DNA of 64,000 nt from positions 620,001 through 684,000 of the forward strand of contig JAHREC010000030.1 in the NCBI GenBank assembly GCA_020081605.1. The letters run 5' to 3'. Made by a program: the position numbers and the translations under genes. The notes under the pieces are model-generated. The model did not search any database, was not told the DNA's origin, and saw only the letters and a list, made by a program, of their open reading frames with translations. The DNA is from Albifimbria verrucaria (lineage: Eukaryota; Ascomycota; Sordariomycetes; Hypocreales; Stachybotryaceae). Shown in pieces: positions 57,292 to 64,000 of the stretch (within the stretch, counting starts at the first letter, position 1; every line of letters begins with the position of its first letter).

Positions 57292-59926
57292 TGCGTATGT
57301 TTTATTTTAAGCTTTCAACCAAGGCGTGAAACAATTCTACGTTTCCTCTGCACGATTCAGTATTCGCCAGTGCAGCGAGCGCGGCCTCTTAAGAAGGTCT
57401 CTGAAGGTCGCTTGACGGGCCCGGCCTTCCAGAACATCACACAAAGTTCCCTAACAAAAGAGCCCATAGCGAGTGCTACGATGGGGAATGGTTTACGCTA
57501 GTGCTGGGAGCGTTGTGGTTTTGAGTCACCGGCGAAAGCACAACTCCTTCGGTCCACAGAACCCAGCTGTTGCACATTGACATTTGTTTCAAAGCAGGAG
57601 CTGATTGCTAAGGGGTGGGGAGCGCCCGTACATAGATAGCAGCATGACAAGGTAGTGCAACGTCGCACATCGATCTTACAGTATCCTCAGCCATCAGAAA
57701 GAAAGGCATACATACCTTAGGTAGTAAGCACCGGTCGGCTATTGTAATCTAGAAAGGCCGCCGCGTGTGCACTTTCTCTTCTCTGCATTAAGCGGCCAAA
57801 ACAGGCGGGACACGGAGGCTCATTTTACCACGTGCAGCGAGGCCTAGACAGGAAATGCCCGAGTCTATCTCACCCTCCTTGTCCAGAGGAGTATGGTATG
57901 GGTAATCAGACGAGGTTAATCTCGCTGCCTGGGGCCAACGGGCCTGGATGCCCCAACGTCACAGGACGGGACGTGGGAAGCAGTGATGCACTCACTCCGC
58001 CCCAGAAACGACCCCAGTCTGATCGCCTAGGCTGAAATAGGAGCTTGATGTTTGGGAGAAGCATCCTCCTGGAGCCTTTTGGCACACTTGATGCTCCAAG
58101 AAGTGCCCTACTGTGCCACATTCGCACATCTTTGGGAGCCACCCAATCGATAGACGGCTGGCAAAGGCGTTTTCGTGCCACACAGGCTCTCGGATGCTCA
58201 CAATCCCAAGTGCTGCAGCGGCACCCTCGCCAGAGCTCGGGCGTAGTGCATGTTCCTGGGGCTGAACATCGACCGCATGGTTCTGAATCTCGACGGGGCC
58301 TCCGACAATCTCGAATAACTATTAGATGCTACGCGTGGCCGCTTCGGCGGAGACCATTCGAAGACATACGAGCCGTCCACTCAGACAAGGCCATAGACGT
58401 GTTATTAGGCTAGATTGTGGACGCGTGTAACGAAGGCTAATAACCTAATGGTTCACGGGCGGAGATCGGGAAAGCGTACCTAGTCAAGAGTAGCGAGCAA
58501 AAAAAAAAGAGGACTGGCGACTGTAGGCCTTGGACCCTTTCATAGAATACCAGCCGTCAAATCTCAGAAGAAAATTCTTAAATCGAAGTAGAAATATAAG
58601 GATATACTTAAAGATTTACCCCAATTGCATGCTAATCTTATCCGAACATAAATCTCACACACATCGATCCGTATCCCTACTTATCAGTGCTTGCGGTCCT
58701 TATTTTGTCACTACCCACTTGCCAAGCTTTGTGCTTGAGATCCGAGATCATGGGGTGACGACGCCCGGACGGCCGCGATGTCAAACGGCAACGACTTGAC
58801 TAGTCTGGCCTTGACCGGGTTACGTTAGTAGCTGGCGTCGCTTCGCGATCCAGGGATTCGGCTCTTTCATCCATTCTCAGAGAGAAAAAGGCCCGGGTCC
58901 GTCAAGGCCTCTGACTCTGGTGGTCGAGGGATCCCCTACCCATGACAGCCACCATACAGGAGTCAGGTTCCCCGTCTCGACCCAAGAAAAGGCTCGAGGC
59001 TAATCATGACCGAGTTTGGACATGACATTCATGTGAGGTGAGGCATGGAGGTGACCCTCTTCCTTTTCCTATTCCTCTTCATGTTCACCTTCTTCCCCTT
59101 CCACGCCCCCTTCCGAGGACATGAATAGCATCTGCAACGCCGGCAGAGATAAGGAGGGAGATGGGGGCCAGAAGCCTCCAGGAAGACAGCCTAGAAGCTT
59201 TGCGCAGTGCTGGTTTGCTCGAGTCGGCATCAGCCTTATCTGACTCAGCCTCGAAGGAACGATCGCCACAAAAATCTGGAGACGGGCCAGCAGAAATGCG
59301 CCTGCTGCGTTGCAGGAAAACCCGTCGCTCGGTGTTGATGCGACTGAAAGGGGAGGGTGGGGGTGTGGGTGTGCGTCGAGGCGACGGGTTATTTTTGGTG
59401 CTAAAACGGTCCAGTGCCAATTAGGTGAAGTGAGGTGAGGTGAGGTGTTGGTGCTAGCAGTCTTGGTGCCGTGCTGGGACTGGTGCTGCTCACTGAAAAT
59501 GGTGGTTCGTGGTGGGGAGAAGGGGGATGCTGGCTGCTCCGCCCTGCTGCAAGCTGCTGCAGAGCAGGTGCTACACACGCAGCACTACTTTGGGCCTGGT
59601 GCTCCGGGTCCAGGGAGAGCCCAGGGGTGAGCCACAGGGGAGCCACAGGGAGGGCATGCCTTACAGTGCCATTTAGGGGGAGTAATTTTAACCCCTGTGG
59701 CCCACTTTCGCGTCACTGCGTCGTCGCTGGAGCGTAGCTTGGGAACTAAAACCAGTTACAGTACATCTAGGCAAGGCACGCCGTTGCTTTTGCTCCAGTC
59801 CTTTCCTTCCCCCGTTCGTTTAAGAAAACTGTCTCCCAAACGATCCATCATCCCCATGATCCAAGGCATCATCGCGGTCGAGGCGGCTCTGGTGAACGTC
59901 CGCGCTCCGTCCACCTCCCGGACTTC
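57292..59926. other. Long intergenic region
   Basis: 2.6 kb upstream of both the GNAT gene and, on the other side, the DUF3405 gene. An A-run lies at about 58500-58511. Open frames lack domains and are interrupted by stops in every phase at regular intervals. No gene, RNA or transposon is recognised. Confidence 0.4.
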
Positions 59927-61883
59927 ATGAGAAATCTCAACGTTCAGCAATGGAGGCCACTCCACCGCCCAACCTCGATACCCATCCGGAGCATCGCCCT
60001 CGCTCTGGCTCTGTGGTACATCGTCGGCACCATCCTCTACGCCGTCCAGCACTCTAGCTGGTTAACCAGCACCTGGTTTACCGTCTCCTCCTCCGAGCCT
60101 CCCAATCGCATGCCCAAGCCGACGCCTTTGAAGCCTCTTCCTGAGCGCGTGCCCTGTTTCGGAGCTAGGGCCTTCTCCTGTCGGAGAGCCCGGATGACGA
60201 GCTACGATATACTGATGTCAACTCGCGTAAGGCCCTCTCGAACCTTCTGCTCTGCCTCTTTGCCCTCGACTGACGTGTTTTGCAGCCTACCCAGTGCCTT
60301 TTTCGGGCTCTCAACGCGAGCTTGGTATCGGCCAGACGTGGATGACAGCTGACGGACGATATGGTCCGTACGGCTTCGGGGAGGAAAAGCAGACCTACAA
60401 CCGCAGCAGGGTCAATTGGGAAAGGATCGATTGGGGCGACCTGCAGGACGAGTGCTTCGACAGGAACAGGCATCGCTTCCTGTACCCGCGTCGTCGGCAA
60501 AGCTCGCCAACGACGTGAGATACACACTACGGGCGCGTACCAGGATACATCCGACACCATCCTGGGATGCCTTCGACGACACCAGGCGGACCGCCTTGGT
60601 CCTACGAGCCTACGAGGGCTTCAAATACACCGCGGAAGACATGTGGAGCATCCGCTCAATTATTACAGAGGCCGCTCTCAAGACAGGCGGCGAGTACGCC
60701 GTCTTCTTGCTGGTCAACATTAAGAGAAGAGACCGCAACATTTACGAATCACAGGAGGAGTATAACCTAGCCTTTGAGCAGCTGGACCTCCCAGCTGAGC
60801 TCCGATCCATCGCAGTGCTTTGGGACGACCATCTTTTGGAGTCCTGGTACCCTCTGATCAAGCAGCACAGGTGAGACAAAAAAATCTGCCTTGGGCATTT
60901 TCGTCGATAAAGGCTAATCAGCTCCACAGCACCGAATACCAAGCAAATCAGCCTCTGCAGCTGTTTGCCCTCCATTACCCCGAGTTTGACCATTACTGGC
61001 AGATTGAGATGGACCAGCGCTTCCTTGGCGACGCTGGTGAATATCTCGACGCCGTGTCAGACTTTGCACGCTACGAGCCGCGCAAGCAGGCGCTCGAGCG
61101 TGCCTCGTACCTTTATAGCGAAACCGCGCACGGCTCATACGCCAACTTCACCCGCGAGGTTGACGCCGCCAACCACGGCAAGTCCCGTGCCTGGGGACCC
61201 ATCCACATCCCCGACGTCCAGCCAATTGGACCTGAACCGCACATCGCCAGCCCGAAGGACGACGATTACTGGTGGGGTGTTGGCGAGGACGCCGACGTGA
61301 TTGTCACAAGCTTCTGTGCCGATGTGCTCCAATCGCGGTGGGCATGGCAGCTCTACATCAAGGGCTTCCGCGAGGGTTTCTTCACGCCTCGATGGTGCTG
61401 CCCGCCGGCCATCATGCGCGGCAGCCGCACTTTACTACTTACCGTGCACGAGGCTCAGCTAGAGCAGGGTCTCAGCGTTCCCAGCGAGGCGGTTTTCCCA
61501 AGCTTCGCGCTCTGGCACGGCCTCAAGCTCAGCTTCCCTCCTCAGCCAGTGTACATGAACCCGGACCGCGATCAGCAAAACGACGAGACGTCGCGACTTG
61601 CATCGGACTGGCAGGACGAATCGCACACGCCATGGTTCGGACACAACCCGGCTGACTCCTCGACGGCACCGCGCACGCCAACCCATCGAGCAAGGCCAAC
61701 CGTGGCCTGACGTGGTGGTGGACCAGCACATACACACGGTCCATCATGGACGTGTGGCTGAACAACGGCGTCGTCGGCGAGGAGGTGCCTGACATGCTGG
61801 TGGTTCAGGACGGCGTCGTGTACGCGCCCAACATGGCCATGCACCCCGTGAAGACACAGGAGGGGCCAGTGAAGCAGCCGTAA
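59927..61883 (+). CDS. DUF3405 family glycosyltransferase-like membrane protein
   Basis: A member of the fungal DUF3405 family, predicted Golgi-type II membrane proteins of glycosyltransferase-like fold with unproved activity. An N-terminal anchor (SIALALALWYIVGTILYAV) follows the start. Family landmarks are RTALVLRAYEGFKYTAEDMW, GGEYAVFLLVNIKRRDRN, SIAVLWDDHLLESWYPLI, YPEFDHYWQIEMDQRFLG and the Trp-rich TWWWTSTYTRSI. Introns are at 60227-60285 and 60871-60929. Three base losses (CC 60171, CC 60479, CC 61658) break the frame. Restored, the gene is 614 codons, ending GPVKQP with a TAA at 61881-61883. Confidence 0.85.
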
Positions 61884-64000
61884 GACCTGGCTGCTCACAG
61901 TGGGAAAACCACATTCGACTACGACACGACGAATCATCGGCAACTGGGAATTTTGCGTTTCTTTATCTACGGGCGGGCTTCAACTACATTCTGCGTTGTC
62001 TTTAACTCTCTTTTTTATTCCTGTGGAAAGGTTGTTGAAACGGAACAAAAGCATTCCAAACATACCCCATATCGTTCTTGGTTTTACTCTTTTTTACTCT
62101 TTTACTCTCTCACTTATCAGCATCAGCATTGCTGTACATTCCTGCTTTTACAACCTGTCCATTCTCCTATAGAAGGTGTGCATAGGATATCTTGGGAAAG
62201 GGGAGGGTGGCCGACACAGTCGGGCCCAACACCACACAACGGCGCCAACGGATATTGACATTGATTGATTTCTTCTTGTTATTCACTACGGGGAGGGACG
62301 CGGAGGAGGGACGAGCGAGGATTTGGGACGGTCCTTGGATATCCGACGCGGTACATACACATGGTAATTTGTCAATAGTAGTTAAATACCCAAGACATGA
62401 GACAATTCTCAGAGTTAAAAAGAAAACAGCGGAAGCTGATAGCCGCAACGAGCCTCAATGTGCACATCCAAGCCCGCCTCTTTCGCTAGCTCAGAATGGT
62501 GTTGTGGTTGCAACACGAGAAATTGTAACCTGCGGACCTCCCCGCTGTGATGCGGCTTCACGTGGATGGCAAAAGGCACCCCTCCCTTCTGCAGTAGCGG
62601 CAGCACCAGCCTAGTTTTACCCTTCTGTGCGCTGCTCTGACGCGGCTCAAAATAACGGTGCTGCTAGACAGCATTGTTTTTTTTACGGCTGCTACAGCGG
62701 AAATTTTTCTACAGGCCGCTGCACGGAGGACAGGCCGTAGAGCAGCCAATCACCATGCCTACACTAGGGGAGCTACATCGTACGAGGGTATCGCTGACTT
62801 TGAGTCTGGCAATCCTGGTCGCTTTTTCGTGGTGCTAGCCCCGGGTAGCGAAGGGGAGAGGAAAAAGAAGAGAGCTGACAGCCCATCAGAATCTTCTTTT
62901 TCTGTTACATAGTATATTGAACGCCCCCTTCCCTTGCGCACGCCACCCTTGCCCGGTTAGTTTTTTCTTCTTCTCTGTTCTGCTCCCCGCAGGCCGCGTA
63001 GCCCTGTATGCAAGATACGGGACGGGTTGATGTATGTAGGCTAGGCGAAGGGTTGGGCAGGGCCTCTGAACGTGGGAGGGATAAGATCTAGACCGGGAGG
63101 GGCTGAGGACAATCGCGTGTGCGTGTTTTACTCAATCACGAGATGTGTGTGTGAGAGAGAGAGAGCGGGAAGGGAAGAAAAACGGTGAGCAAAGATGGAT
63201 AGAGGTTTGATCAAACGGGGCAGAGGATGCTGATGAGAGGCACCGAGCGTAAGGGCATACGTACCGTGGCTACGTACTTAGGTAGGGAGTCTGCTACAAA
63301 ACAAATGCGGAGTCTCCCGACGTGCTATGCCTGCGGTATTGATTAGGTAGGTAGTACGCGTGAGGCACAGAACACCAACACGGTAAGTGAGCGTCCCTTC
63401 TTGATCCTGCCGAACATACCTGTACTGTCCTGTCCTACAGTGAGTGAGCATGGCCCGGCCGACACACGCACGCCCCTTCCCACCCCTGTCCCTGGTCAAG
63501 ATGGCCTCGCCTGGGCCTCGCCTGGGCCTGGTTGGATTCCCAATTCGCACATGTTGGTTCAGGCTACTCAAGACGTGTGGGGAGTAGGGATGTCCGGAAA
63601 TGAACCAGAGCAACTACTGTCAACCGACGAGGTTCGGTGCTGACCCAGCCGAGCGAATGGAACATGATCAATAAAAACTACCATAATAGTCTATCCCAAT
63701 TGACTCTCGTGAAAAAGAAACCTCGGCCATGAATGCCATGCATGCCGCTTTTTCCTCTCTCCTCTCTCTTCCATCCGTTCTAAAGGGGTATCCGCGGCTG
63801 TCGTCCGTGTCTTGTGGTTCTCAATCTACGGGCCTGTTTGCAAGTCCCTTGCGTTGGCACATAATAATGCATGGATGGAGATCATTCTGTCTCCTCTCCC
63901 AAAAGGACGCCGCCCGCTCGTGCCGCATCGTTGGCCCCTGCGGTTAGAAAAAGTCCTGGTCCCATCCTCAGTTCCCAGCCCAATTCATGCATGCATTGCC
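61884..64000. other. Non-coding right flank
   Basis: Contains GGTAGGTA-type repeats near 63280-63355 and a GTGTGTGTGAGAGAGAGAGA tract near 63146-63168. Numerous short open frames exist, but none has a domain or plausible composition. No gene is supported before the window ends. Confidence 0.45.

Overview
The window is nuclear DNA of a filamentous ascomycete (Pezizomycotina, most likely Sordariomycetes). The grounds are short introns (about 45-110 nt) with GT..AG ends and CTAAC/CTAAT branch sites, intron-split single-copy eukaryotic genes, a HET-domain protein, a CBM35-GH26 mannanase, a fungal TRK potassium transporter and DUF3405 and YTP1 families. No prokaryotic operons, rRNA genes, CRISPR arrays or intact transposons were seen, and I recognised no tRNA gene.

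Layout. 1-10 kb: a long leader, a J-domain protein (+), an SDR oxidoreductase (-) and a CHAT-domain caspase-like protease (+). 10-20 kb: a HET-domain protein (+) directly downstream of the CHAT gene, sterol O-acyltransferase (+) and Hsp90 (-). 20-32 kb: secreted CBM35-GH26 mannanase (-), flavin-reductase-like protein (-) divergent from mitochondrial ribosomal protein bL31m (+), sorting nexin Vps5 (-), TAF5 (-) and Mediator MED11 (+). 32-41 kb: a single-pass membrane protein (-), a relatively AT-rich stretch with one possible small membrane gene, YTP1-like protein (+), Alb1 (+), a small basic protein (-) and an acidic Ser/Asp-rich protein (+). 42-54 kb: TRK potassium transporter (-), a C2H2 zinc-finger protein (-) and the INO80 ATPase (-). 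54-64 kb: a GNAT acetyltransferase (-), a DUF3405 glycosyltransferase-like protein (+) and long non-coding flanks.

Most genes are unrelated housekeeping functions: transcription (TAF5, MED11, INO80), trafficking (Vps5), ribosome production (Alb1, bL31m), chaperones (Hsp90, J-protein), sterol esterification and potassium uptake. The main accessory-type region is 8.2-13.1 kb, where a CHAT protease gene sits next to a HET gene on the same strand; both families are tied to self/non-self recognition and regulated cell death in fungi.

A property of the whole window matters for every reader. Seventeen genes are interrupted by about 50 apparent base losses, mostly in runs of C or G. Restoring the inferred bases gives complete proteins, usually with an exact multiple of three, including Hsp90 at 702 residues ending in MEEVD. 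I read these as assembly or sequencing errors, not pseudogenes. Coordinates below run from start codon to the inferred true stop.
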